Shown here: positions 1 to 7,617 of the stretch, piece after piece
How positions within the stretch are numbered: the first letter of the stretch is position 1
Layout: every line of letters begins with the position of its first letter
DNA from: Anaerolineales bacterium UBA6055
Lineage (GTDB): Bacteria > Chloroflexota > Anaerolineae > Aggregatilineales > Phototrophicaceae
Length of the DNA: 64,000 nt
Assembly: GCA_002428985.1 (NCBI GenBank)
Contig: DIYL01000012.1
Coordinates: 15,708 to 79,707, forward strand
Direction: 5' to 3'
Notes under the pieces: model-generated
What the model saw: the letters and a program-made list of their open reading frames with translations, nothing else
What the model was told of the DNA's origin: nothing
Database searches by the model: none
Made by a program: the position numbers and the translations under genes

Positions 1-85
1 GGGGAGAAATACTTATTTTATTAGTGGTGTGATGGAGGATTTATATAATCCAATAGTGAACCTCTATGAAATATAATTGGCAAAT

Positions 86-688
86 ATGGTGACTGAAAAT
101 CAAGAAAAACTAAAAGAGATCCATTATGTGTATAGCGATAACAATGATTTTGTAAATGGGCAGGCTCAGTTTCTTATAGATGAAGAGGAAATTCTTGTTA
201 ATATTTTGAAAATCAATCAGGATTTTCAAATTGGATATATAGATATATTTTCAGTTTTTTGGATACTTTGTTTTTCAGGTTTTCCAGCATCAATCCTTTT
301 TGTTTATGTCATACAAAAGTGGGTAAATCAAATTTCTAGCGACGAACCTATATCACAAATATTCCCAGATATAATAATAATTTTCGTCTCACTTATAGGT
401 ATTGGGATGGGTATTCGTTTGATACATAACCTATTCCTCAATATTAAGTTAACTCATTTTATGAGTCAGGATAATATATTAAAAATGATTTATAAAAATG
501 GTGAGCTTAAGACCGGTAAGGTAAGTTCAATACACAAAGAAAATGACTTAGTAGAAATTAGATTTAGAATTGTTACTCCAAATTCTAAACCATACACATA
601 TAGATATTTTACTTCTAGACCCATTAGTCTTGCTGAAAATGACAACATTTTACTTTTTGTTTGGCAAAACTATATGATACCATTATAA
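86..688 (+). CDS. Unknown membrane protein
   Basis: Family not recognised. About 200 residues: a polar N-terminus of about 55 residues, two hydrophobic stretches (about residues 55-80 and 88-112) that look like a membrane hairpin, then a polar C-terminal part with a beta-rich, DUF3592-like feel (lysine/glycine-rich segment about 140-170). The first ATG at 86 was preferred to the in-frame TTG at 77; neither has a clear ribosome binding site. The gene is clearly AT-richer than its neighbours (19 of 60 bases are G/C in 361-420), which may mean transfer or weak codon selection. No functional neighbour is visible upstream because the window begins there. Confidence 0.6.
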   Translation: MVTENQEKLKEIHYVYSDNNDFVNGQAQFLIDEEEILVNILKINQDFQIGYIDIFSVFWILCFSGFPASILFVYVIQKWVNQISSDEPISQIFPDIIIIFVSLIGIGMGIRLIHNLFLNIKLTHFMSQDNILKMIYKNGELKTGKVSSIHKENDLVEIRFRIVTPNSKPYTYRYFTSRPISLAENDNILLFVWQNYMIPL

Positions 689-788
689 AGTTAATATAAT
701 TCCAGCAAGTAAGCTTAAGTCTAGGAACGTTAAACTTAACGCATCTTGGCAAGTATTCTCACTACAAACAACTTATAGGTCAACCACA

Positions 789-1394
789 ATGCGTTTAATT
801 TTGGCATCTTCCTCACCACGTCGGCAACAACTCCTCACAGAGATGGGCGCAACCTTCGATATTATTAAACCCGATATTGATGAATCACAGCATGCGGGAG
901 AAGCATTGCTCGATCATGTACAACGCCTGAGCCGTGAAAAAGCGCAAGCCGTTGTCGACCAGTTAAATGACGACCCAACTGTTGTGATTTCTGCGGATAC
1001 AATTGTGGTACTGGCGGCGGATACCATCGGCATTGACGCAGAAGGCGAACTCCTCGGTAAACCTATCGATGCAGACGATGCACGGGCGATGCTCAATCGG
1101 TTACGGAATCGCGGACATCATGTTTATACAGCATTTACGGTGTATAAGACTGGCGTGACACCACAAATTATCACACAGTACGTCGGCACAAAAGTAATCA
1201 TGCGGGATTATAGTGATGAAGAAATTGACGCGTATATTGCCAGTGGCGATCCGTTTGATAAAGCCGGGAGTTATGCGATCCAGAATGAGGATTTTCATCC
1301 AGTCGCGCGTATAGAGGGTAGTTATGACAATGTTGTTGGCTTCCCCGTTAAAGAAGTCAGACAGGCATTATTAGATGTCGGGTATCCAATTTAA
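789..1394 (+). CDS. maf: Maf-family nucleotide pyrophosphatase
   Basis: Hydrolyses non-canonical or pyrimidine nucleoside triphosphates to monophosphates in the cytoplasm (house-cleaning role of the Maf/HAM1 fold). Visible family marks: the N-terminal LASSSPRRQQLL phosphate-binding motif, ISADTIV around residue 67, a GKP turn near residue 95, and the DKAGSYAIQ motif near residue 157 typical of the YhdE-type dTTP/UTPase subgroup. At 201 residues it matches the usual length. The ATG at 789 is placed directly before the conserved motif. The next gene starts within 10 bp, so the two may be cotranscribed. Confidence 0.93.
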   Translation: MRLILASSSPRRQQLLTEMGATFDIIKPDIDESQHAGEALLDHVQRLSREKAQAVVDQLNDDPTVVISADTIVVLAADTIGIDAEGELLGKPIDADDARAMLNRLRNRGHHVYTAFTVYKTGVTPQIITQYVGTKVIMRDYSDEEIDAYIASGDPFDKAGSYAIQNEDFHPVARIEGSYDNVVGFPVKEVRQALLDVGYPI

Positions 1395-1403
1395 GGTGTA
1401 TTG

Positions 1404-2498
1404 ATGCGTCGTGAGCAGATATTTTATGTGTTGAAATTAGCTATATTCACAAAAGTTCTACTTGTTCTGCCATTTCTTCTATTACTGATTGTATATCCTG
1501 CACCTAACAATAATCGCGATCAACAGCGCCTGATTCAATGGGGACATGACACACCTTTCCTACAAGACATACCAAATTACTCCAATCAACTTGCGACACT
1601 ACCATTCGATGGCCTTATTCTAGATATTGAATCTCCTAATGACCGACGCGGGTTATCATGGTTATTATTCCGCGAACCAATTGATAATGAGCTACTCACA
1701 ACGATTCGCGAAGAATTCACAGATTATCAATGGGGCGATTTAACTGATAATTTCTTGCGTGTCACAATTTATAATCCAGATTTAACTTGGGATAATTGGG
1801 ATATATGGACTGCGAACTTAGCAGAAATTGCGTCCCTAGCACGCGATTTAGGATTTGTTGGTATTATGTTCGACACCGAACAATATCCGCCGAACATCGA
1901 CATCTTCGATTATCCAGCACAGAATGCGGATACACCACGTTCATTTGATGCATATCGAAATCTTGCATATCAACGTGGGGCAGAGGTCATGCAAGCGATA
2001 CAAGAACGCTATCCTGATATTACTATTATGTATACATTAGGTATCACACATCGTATTCCGTGGCTAAACGCACCACCACTTGACGAACATCGTTATGGTT
2101 TACTTGTACCATTCATTGAAGGCATGATTGATGCATCCGAGACATCGGTAACACTCATCGATGGTTATGAAGCGTCATATCTTTATCTGACTGAGCAAGA
2201 GTTTTTGACATCGTATAAATGGATACGTGGTGGTGTTTCGCTTCAATTAGACGACGGGCAACAATACCGCAATACAATGCAAGCAGGTTTTGGTTTATGG
2301 CTCGATCCCTATTGTGGGGACGGTGGACTACCTGAGGATGGTTGTGGTTTCACCCAAGCAGAATTTCGGACAGCTCTATCATTGGCGTTACAATATAGTG
2401 ACCGCTATGTGTGGCTTTATAGTGAGCATATCGACTGGTTTGAAAATCAGGGTATTCCATCAAGTTGGTGGGATACAATCAATACATTTAGGCAATAA
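1404..2498 (+). CDS. Membrane-anchored TIM-barrel-like protein, possibly glycosidase-related
   Basis: Not assigned to a named family. An N-terminal hydrophobic segment (about residues 11-32, ending LLLLIVYPAP) looks like a signal anchor, so the rest should be outside the membrane. The body has alternating hydrophobic strands with acidic ends such as FDGLILDIE, FVGIMFDTEQY and ITIMYTLGI, plus many Trp/Tyr residues, resembling the barrel strands of glycoside-hydrolase-like proteins. The acidic residues at strand ends could be catalytic, but this is inference. ATG 1404 was preferred to TTG 1401; it follows maf by 9 bp, suggesting one transcript. It converges on the GNAT gene with 5 bp between stops. 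Confidence 0.6.
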   Translation: MRREQIFYVLKLAIFTKVLLVLPFLLLLIVYPAPNNNRDQQRLIQWGHDTPFLQDIPNYSNQLATLPFDGLILDIESPNDRRGLSWLLFREPIDNELLTTIREEFTDYQWGDLTDNFLRVTIYNPDLTWDNWDIWTANLAEIASLARDLGFVGIMFDTEQYPPNIDIFDYPAQNADTPRSFDAYRNLAYQRGAEVMQAIQERYPDITIMYTLGITHRIPWLNAPPLDEHRYGLLVPFIEGMIDASETSVTLIDGYEASYLYLTEQEFLTSYKWIRGGVSLQLDDGQQYRNTMQAGFGLWLDPYCGDGGLPEDGCGFTQAEFRTALSLALQYSDRYVWLYSEHIDWFENQGIPSSWWDTINTFRQ

Positions 2499-2503
2499 TT
2501 TCC

Positions 2504-3133
2504 CTATATAAGTGCTTTACCCATGCGTAACATACCCCAGCGAATGCCATCATCTTTGCGTTTCTTCGACTCATCAATGATTGTAAATCCTACCTTTTCA
2601 TAGGCTTTGATGGCAACGGTATTACGCTCGTCAACATCCAGCACCATCCGTCGACAATCCTGAGACACCGCTAAATCATTCGCGTGTTGGAGTAAGGTTT
2701 TACTATGTCCGCGTCCACGAAACTCTGGATATAGTGCGACGATTTGAATATAAAAATCGTGGTCGTCTAAATTAGAACCGATAAATTCAGTCACTTCGCT
2801 GAGGTACAACCCGACACTGATATATTGGATGTATCGCCAGCCAGCAAAGTGACGGACAAGCCGTTCATTATACTGATCATTATTCTGCTTCTGCGATGCT
2901 GTCCAACCATTGACCATACCCGCGATATTTTTGCCATCCTCCAAGAAGTGCGTAAATTGATAACTATTATCGTTATCGGGTTTACCATACAAGCCTTCAA
3001 GGATGCGGTTCGCCTGTTTACCAAGCAAATTCGTGTATAGATTATCACTGGCGATTTGGGTCAGTTGGGCGAAGTGTTCGGCGTGTTCGGGTGTTGGTTG
3101 GGCTGTGATCATTGCCATGGTACGTGCTTTCAT
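2504..3133 (-). CDS. GNAT-family N-acetyltransferase
   Basis: Probable acetyl-CoA-dependent transferase acting on an unknown amine. The C-terminal half shows the GNAT core: a beta-strand IQIVALYPEFRGRGHSKTLL containing the R-G-x-G-x acetyl-CoA pyrophosphate loop (about residues 130-148), followed by helix 3, then MVLDVDERNTVAIKAYEKVGF, the usual motif B with the N..A...Y..GF signature. About 209 residues, slightly longer than a minimal GNAT because of an N-terminal extension. Start ATG 3133; an alternative ATG lies 15 bp inside and neither has a strong ribosome binding site. Substrate cannot be told. Confidence 0.85.
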   Translation of the reverse strand: MKARTMAMITAQPTPEHAEHFAQLTQIASDNLYTNLLGKQANRILEGLYGKPDNDNSYQFTHFLEDGKNIAGMVNGWTASQKQNNDQYNERLVRHFAGWRYIQYISVGLYLSEVTEFIGSNLDDHDFYIQIVALYPEFRGRGHSKTLLQHANDLAVSQDCRRMVLDVDERNTVAIKAYEKVGFTIIDESKKRKDDGIRWGMLRMGKALI

Positions 3134-3270
3134 CTCGTTATCGTTTGCTTATAATCCAATACGTAAAAAACGGATAAAAGTCGCTCATCTGTATAAATAG
3201 ATAGCCTGTGCCAAGGTTTTGCGAGTATAATACAAATATGTCACCAAGAAGACTATGAGAGCGATTCACT

Positions 3271-3804
3271 ATGGACAATGATAGCTTATTGCAACGCGCA
3301 TCTAGCCTCGCCGAAAACGGCAATTTTGATCTAGCGCGGAAATTTGTAATTCAGGCGATTAAAAACAACCAGCAAGATCTTGAAGCATGGTGGGCGATGG
3401 CACACGTCGCGCGAACTGATAAAGAGCGTAATCGCGCTGTAAGTAAGGTCTTGCAACTTGACCCCTCACATCCCCATGCGTTACATATGCGCGACCAAAT
3501 TCGTGCAGGGAGCATTCCACCATTGGATTATGGTGGCAGTGTCGATGCACCTAAACCAGCTGAATCGGATTTTCTGGCGAAATCACTGATCACATTATTT
3601 GCCTACTTTTTTATGTATGTTGTTGGCTTGGGACTAAACCTATACTTTTTAAAGGAAGCGCGCACCTACCAAAGTACCCACGGGGTTAAACCTGACAATA
3701 TGGGGTGTTTATGGGCGATGCTCGCGGTTTCTGTTGGTATTCCTGTTGTACTTTGTGCACTCATTACCGGTCTTGCAATGTTCGGTATGTTGTTGTCTTT
3801 ATAG
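3271..3804 (+). CDS. TPR-like N-terminus with two-TM C-terminus, unknown function
   Basis: The first 85 residues look like two degenerate tetratricopeptide helical pairs (pattern LLQRASSLAENGNFDLARKF, then AWWAMAHVA and RAVSKVLQLDPSHPHAL). After a linker there are two hydrophobic segments, about residues 108-126 and 147-175, so the protein is probably membrane-bound with the repeats facing the cytoplasm. A protein-interaction or adaptor role is an inference from the TPR part. The ATG at 3271 directly precedes the repeat. It converges with another TPR gene (3815-4531), separated by only 10 bp; the two are not obviously paralogous beyond the repeat type. Confidence 0.65.
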   Translation: MDNDSLLQRASSLAENGNFDLARKFVIQAIKNNQQDLEAWWAMAHVARTDKERNRAVSKVLQLDPSHPHALHMRDQIRAGSIPPLDYGGSVDAPKPAESDFLAKSLITLFAYFFMYVVGLGLNLYFLKEARTYQSTHGVKPDNMGCLWAMLAVSVGIPVVLCALITGLAMFGMLLSL

Positions 3805-3814
3805 TAAGATCACA

Positions 3815-4531
3815 TCACATTTTATTGATGAGTTTATAGGCTTCATCCGTTAGCGGTATAGCCCAATTGAGTTGATCGCCGACCCAGTCTGCCTCCAAAT
3901 AGCGTTGATCTTGACCAACGAGCAATCGCCACAGGCTAGTTGCCGCTGTATCATCACCCAGTGCATGATGTGTCACGGCTTGCCCTGCAATAAACATCAA
4001 ATGTCCGGGACGAATATCGTTAGCTTGCTTGAAATCAGCTAAAGCTGCGTCGTATGTACCATTCTGAAAGTGAATTTCACCCCGATTGTTATAAGCCAAC
4101 ACATGATGCGGTTCAAGCTCGATAATCGCAGTGAAGTCTTTTACCGCGCGATCATATTCACCGAGCTTCCCATACGCAATGCCACGATTATTGAGCGCGT
4201 TGGTTAATTCGGGCATGAGCAGAAGCGCACGGGTGTAATCTTCAATCGCTGCGATGGTTTCACTAGTGGCATCATATGCATTCCCCCGATTATAAAACGC
4301 ATACGCATGTTTCTCATCCAACGTCACGACAGTTGTATAATCAGCAATGGCCTCTTGTGTGCGTCCTTGGTTGGCTAATACATTGCCCCGATGATAAAAC
4401 GCGCTGATATTTTTACTATCAATTTCAATCGCTTTATCAAATTGTACTAACGCGCCTTCGATATTGCCATTTTGCGCGTGTTCAAGTCCAGCGGCGACAT
4501 AATTTTCTGCTGAGTAGTTTGCATCGGACAT
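3815..4531 (-). CDS. Tetratricopeptide repeat protein
   Basis: A soluble protein of 238 residues made almost wholly of about six consecutive TPR units of 34 residues. Repeats are easy to see as AFYHRGNVLANQGRTQEAI, AFYNRGNAYD, ALNNRGIAYGKLGEYDRAV and AYNNRGEIHFQNGTYDAAL, each with the Gly/Ala at position 8 and Ala at position 20 of the TPR consensus. TPR arrays mediate protein contacts; no partner can be named here. No signal peptide is present. The C-terminal 40 residues depart from the repeat and contain a Trp-rich segment. The start ATG lies 10 bp after the presumed promoter-proximal region and no operon partner follows. Confidence 0.85.
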   Translation of the reverse strand: MSDANYSAENYVAAGLEHAQNGNIEGALVQFDKAIEIDSKNISAFYHRGNVLANQGRTQEAIADYTTVVTLDEKHAYAFYNRGNAYDATSETIAAIEDYTRALLLMPELTNALNNRGIAYGKLGEYDRAVKDFTAIIELEPHHVLAYNNRGEIHFQNGTYDAALADFKQANDIRPGHLMFIAGQAVTHHALGDDTAATSLWRLLVGQDQRYLEADWVGDQLNWAIPLTDEAYKLINKM

Positions 4532-4681
4532 CGCATTATCCCCATTTCGTCATCAATACTATTATTTTATTGTACTCGATTTCTGTTTTGCTCATATCCA
4601 AATTCAAATACATTTCTTGCTTGCGGACGACAGTCCGTTACAGTATGCTGATACCAACATTATCGGATAGGGAGACATAAC

Positions 4682-5086
4682 ATGAGCGACTTTAACGAAA
4701 AAGTAATGGCAGAATTCCGTGCAAATGGTGGTGTTGTCGGTGGATTTTTTGAAGGCAGAGACTTATTGATTTTGCATACAATTGGTGCAAAAAGTGGCTT
4801 GAAACGTGAGACACCGTTGGTCTGTAGTACAGATGGCGACCGTTATGTGATCGTCGCATCAGCAGGTGGCGCAGATAACCATCCGGCTTGGTATCACAAC
4901 CTCGTCAAAAACCCTGATGTGACCATCGAGGTGGGTACAGAAAAATTTGATGCGATTGCAACCATCGCCGAAGAACCCGAACGTACCCGCCTGTATGAAC
5001 ACATGGAAACGGTCGGCGAGTTTTTTAGTGAATACAAGCAAAAAGCCCAGCGCGTCATCCCTGTGATTACGATTGCGCGCAAGTAG
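4682..5086 (+). CDS. Deazaflavin (F420)-dependent nitroreductase-family protein, DUF385
   Basis: Small split-barrel flavin/F420-binding protein of the Ddn/DUF385 family, 134 residues, which is the usual length. The family motifs are clear: HTIGAKSGLKRETPLV (residues about 29-44), DRYVIVASAGGADNHPAWYHN (about 49-69) and LVKNPDVTIEVG. Members bind coenzyme F420 and reduce quinones, nitro compounds or similar acceptors; the substrate here is unknown. Presence of F420-type enzymes supports an actinobacterial or Chloroflexota origin. A good ribosome binding site (GGGAGA) lies 7 bp before ATG 4682. A hairpin at 5118-5149 may end the transcript. Confidence 0.88.
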   Translation: MSDFNEKVMAEFRANGGVVGGFFEGRDLLILHTIGAKSGLKRETPLVCSTDGDRYVIVASAGGADNHPAWYHNLVKNPDVTIEVGTEKFDAIATIAEEPERTRLYEHMETVGEFFSEYKQKAQRVIPVITIARK

Positions 5087-5117
5087 CTATATAGTCAGCC
5101 GGAATACATCAAGTTTT

Positions 5118-5149
5118 GTAGGGTTGATGCCGTGTCATCAACCGCCTAC
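5118..5149 (+). terminator. Hairpin downstream of the DUF385 gene
   Basis: GTAGG-GTTGATG pairs with CATCAAC-C-GCCTAC, giving a stem of about 13 pairs with one bulge and a six-base loop, 31 bp after the stop codon of the reductase gene. It is followed by a mildly T-rich stretch (TTCTTTCT), so it could be a weak terminator or a dispersed palindromic repeat. Confidence 0.5.
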
Positions 5150-5231
5150 GTTCTTTCTCAGCTGTAACAGGCTTCAGTTCTACGAACCTGATAGGGATTA
5201 AAATTTATAAAATATTGTTGGGTTTGCTATC

Positions 5232-5293
5232 GCACATGAGTATCAGCCTGTTGAAAAAGTCACCACAAGGGTCTTTTGCTATCACTTGACCAA
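5232..5293 (+). repeat. Left 62-bp inverted repeat of the kinase cassette
   Basis: Begins GCACATGAGTATCAGCC, contains CTGTTGAAAAAGTC and ends CACTTGACCAA. Identical to the reverse complement of 6001-6062 at 61 of 62 positions. Its inner end directly abuts the stop codon (5294-5296) of the enclosed gene. The CTGTTGAAAAAGTC core resembles terminal sequences seen in several insertion-sequence families. Confidence 0.9.
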
Positions 5294-5839
5294 TCACAGA
5301 TAAGTGGCATCAGAGCTAACTGATTGTTCCAGTTCAATGAGAAATTTGGTTTCCTCTCCATACTTTAGTATCCGTTTTTTTCCTGGGTCCAAGCCATCTA
5401 ATAACTCCAATAATTTTGGCCTAGTTTCAGCCTCGAAGCACTTAATAACATCCATTTGAAGGTCTCTGACTTCTTGATATAAACAACCCGCAACAATATC
5501 TAGATTTGGAGAATTTTTCTCATCAACTATTCTTTGTTTAGCTCTCTGTATGCAAATTGACACCGGGACATCATAGTAGATAACTAAATCTGATGCGGAC
5601 AATCTTTTTTCTAAAGCGTCCCAATATCCCACTCCATCAATGAGCCAACGATCATTAGATATCCACTTTTCATGCAAGGCTTGATATGAGGTTTGTTCTC
5701 TTAGCTTCCACCCTGGCATCCAATAGATTTTGTCGATTGTAAAAATCTCCAGGTGTAATACTTCTCCAATTTTCCTGGATAACGTTGATTTCCCGGCAGC
5801 TGAGTTGCCTACTATTGAGACCCTTTTATACACATTCAT
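5294..5839 (-). CDS. Small P-loop kinase-like protein (FlaR/adenylate-kinase-like)
   Basis: A 181-residue nucleotide-binding protein. A Walker A motif GNSAAGKST lies at residues 11-19, followed by LSRKIGEVLHLEIFTIDKIYW, the 'D-x-I/L-YW' signature of the small topology-modulation/FlaR-type and shikimate-kinase-like P-loop proteins, then WLIDGVGYW and an arginine-rich lid (IQRAKQRIVDE, residues about 98-108). Function in this family is poorly defined; phosphoryl transfer to a small molecule is the usual guess. It is the only gene between two 62-bp inverted repeats and is AT-rich, so it is probably a horizontally acquired passenger. Its stop codon touches the left repeat. The ATG at 5839 has only a weak ribosome binding site. 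Confidence 0.82.
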   Translation of the reverse strand: MNVYKRVSIVGNSAAGKSTLSRKIGEVLHLEIFTIDKIYWMPGWKLREQTSYQALHEKWISNDRWLIDGVGYWDALEKRLSASDLVIYYDVPVSICIQRAKQRIVDEKNSPNLDIVAGCLYQEVRDLQMDVIKCFEAETRPKLLELLDGLDPGKKRILKYGEETKFLIELEQSVSSDATYL

Positions 5840-5884
5840 GGTTTCTGTTCCAGAATAATCACCTTGTCTTGTTTTCGTTTTGTT

Positions 5885-5914
5885 GGTAGCTCAAGTTCAG
5901 TTTTTCGAGCTACC
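5885..5914. other. Hairpin in the upstream region of the cassette gene
   Basis: GGTAGCTC (5885-5892) pairs perfectly with GAGCTACC (5907-5914) across a 14-base loop. It lies inside the cassette, between the right inverted repeat and the kinase start at 5839. It may be a leader hairpin or terminator stopping transcription entering the cassette. Confidence 0.5.
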
Positions 5915-6000
5915 TTTCCCTGATGTGGGATATTATTAACTTGCTGCAATTATACTGCATTTCATTTTCTTTGTATTACTCGGATGCAGATAGTGGATTT

Positions 6001-6062
6001 TTGGTCAAGTGATAGCAAAAGACCCATGTGGTGACTTTTTCAACAGGCTGATACTCATGTGC
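6001..6062 (-). repeat. Right 62-bp inverted repeat of the kinase cassette
   Basis: Reverse complement of 5232-5293 with one mismatch (CACCACATGGG here versus CACCACAAGGG on the left when both are read inward). Its inner end is 161 bp upstream of the kinase start codon, so this copy or the space inside it must carry the promoter if the gene is expressed on its own. Confidence 0.9.
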
Positions 6063-6131
6063 ACTAAACCATAATCGACCCGGGCTCAAGCAGTTGGGGT
6101 TTTGTGTTTATAGGGATAGATTGATAGCCCC

Positions 6132-6215
6132 TTATAGATAGAACCCGCCAAGTCCGAGTAGGATGATTGCTGTGATTAGTGTCCAATTGAATCCTATGCG
6201 TCATCGTTTAATCAT
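6132..6215 (-). pseudogene. Tiny single-TM reading frame with an in-frame TGA
   Basis: On the minus strand a near-ideal ribosome binding site (GGAGGTGAT, 6217-6225) sits 5 bp before ATG 6213-6215. The frame reads four codons (MIKR), a TGA at 6201-6203, then 22 sense codons, RIGFN followed by WTLITAIILLGLGGFYL, before TAA at 6132-6134. Replacing TGA by TGG would give a natural 27-residue single-span membrane peptide with a positive N-terminus. It lies 68 bp downstream of the GlmU-like gene on the same strand. It may be a nonsense-mutated micro-gene, a sequencing error, or a recoded stop. Too short for standard gene finders. Confidence 0.45.
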
Positions 6216-6283
6216 GATCACCTCCAATGTTAAATAATTAGAGGATAACACGCCATACAAACAATGCACAAAGTCAGCGAATA

Positions 6284-7549
6284 TTAAAGCACGCGCGACG
6301 AATATAGAGGCTGGCGTTGACCGCGTGTTTGGTAGAATACATGCCGGATGAGATTCGCTTGGGCGGTGGTCAGCTCGGATTTGCGGCGCGACATCGCTTT
6401 TTGGGCGACATCAATAAATTTCTCTAGTGTATATTCGCTGACGTTGCTCCCGTCACTCCAGACAAACGGCGGGATAATCTTGGGTGCGAGCCCGTTCATG
6501 ATATTGGATGCAACGCCGACAGTTGCCCCACCCACAAGCATCACCCCAATCCCAAGTTTGACATGATCGCCGAGGACAACCCCCATCTTCATCAATCCGG
6601 TATCAACCATCGCATTGTTGACTTCCATTCGCACATTGCTATAGGTATTTTTCAGGTCGCTGTTGGTCGCAATCGCACCGATATTGACCCACTCACCGAG
6701 GTAACTATGCCCCAAAAAGCCAGCGTGATATTTATTGCTGTAGCCTTGAATAATCGACTCTTCTAATTCACCACCCACACGACACATGGGACCGATTGTT
6801 GTACCTTCGCGGATTTGTCCACCGACTATGCGAGTTTTATCGCCGATAAATGACGGTCCTTGTATCCAACTAAACGGCTCAATTTCAACACCCGCACCAA
6901 TATAAACCGGACCTTCACGGGCATCAATCACTGCCATCGCATCAATCCGCGCACTGTCGCCAATATAGATGTCGGACGGATTGTATAAGACCGCTTGCTC
7001 ATGCACATCGCCATAAATGCCCGCTTGCACACAGGTGTTGATGTCACTAACGAGGATTTCAGGATTAATCTCGATTAAATCCCATATGTATTCGGCACAG
7101 CGCGTTTCCATCTCAACTTGTTTGACTGTCTCACCGAGGGTGGCTAACGCCATATCACTATCTTGATCAAGTAGATAATAAGCAAGCTGACGAGATTTAT
7201 CACTATCCAAATAAGCCGCAATCAACCGCCCTTTAGATAAATAAACGGTGTTTTCATCAGGTAATAGCGTAATTGCGCGGGATAACTCGAATGCGGATAA
7301 TATCCCGCCGTTGACAAATAACATCCGTGTGTCGAGATCAAATGCCGAGGTCAGCGGATTAAATCCACTTTCGCGCAGGGTCGGATTTAAGTTTTTACGA
7401 CAGATCAGCGTGATGTCATCCGGATTAAATGCTTTGACAATCCGTTCATATAACGTAAAAATCCCGCACCGTAACTGAAACACCGGACGCAGATAGGTCA
7501 GTGGATAGAAATTAGAGTAGGTATCATCTTCAAAAATACAAAGGCGCAT
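6284..7549 (-). CDS. GlmU-like sugar-1-phosphate nucleotidyltransferase / left-handed beta-helix protein
   Basis: Resembles the alternative GlmU family (putative sugar nucleotidyltransferase plus acyltransferase-type repeats). The N-terminus has the diagnostic CIFEDDTYSNFYPLTYLRP and LRCGIFTLYERI segments (residues 3-40), in which the first residues form the nucleotide-binding fold. After about residue 190 come hexapeptide-repeat turns such as IYIGDSARIDAMAVIDA, VYIGAGVEIEPFSWIQG and GEWVNIGAIATNSDLKNTY, the left-handed beta-helix. It probably activates a sugar phosphate for cell-envelope or glycan synthesis. ATG 7549 lies 6 bp after GAGGG; the ATG at 7555 directly abuts it, so 7549 was chosen. 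Confidence 0.85.
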   Translation of the reverse strand: MRLCIFEDDTYSNFYPLTYLRPVFQLRCGIFTLYERIVKAFNPDDITLICRKNLNPTLRESGFNPLTSAFDLDTRMLFVNGGILSAFELSRAITLLPDENTVYLSKGRLIAAYLDSDKSRQLAYYLLDQDSDMALATLGETVKQVEMETRCAEYIWDLIEINPEILVSDINTCVQAGIYGDVHEQAVLYNPSDIYIGDSARIDAMAVIDAREGPVYIGAGVEIEPFSWIQGPSFIGDKTRIVGGQIREGTTIGPMCRVGGELEESIIQGYSNKYHAGFLGHSYLGEWVNIGAIATNSDLKNTYSNVRMEVNNAMVDTGLMKMGVVLGDHVKLGIGVMLVGGATVGVASNIMNGLAPKIIPPFVWSDGSNVSEYTLEKFIDVAQKAMSRRKSELTTAQANLIRHVFYQTRGQRQPLYSSRVL

Positions 7550-7617
7550 ACACATCCCTCGGCTAGTTCATTCGTGGGCGTAAGTTTAATCGTTATTTGT
7601 GAGGATGACCAGAGGTG

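Larger units (their letters stand above)
5232..6062. mobile_element. Putative mobile cassette: 62-bp inverted repeats enclosing a kinase gene
   Basis: Two 62-bp sequences, 5232-5293 and 6001-6062, are inverted copies of each other with one mismatch (A versus T). They enclose 707 bp holding a single gene on the minus strand and its upstream region. No transposase is present, so if the element moves it must be mobilised in trans. The internal gene is AT-richer than the flanks (21 of 60 bases G/C in 5461-5520). The flanks show no clear direct target duplication, but the GGTTT just outside the left end is matched, inverted, just outside the right end. The interpretation as a passenger-carrying transposon or integron-like cassette is inference. 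Confidence 0.6.
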
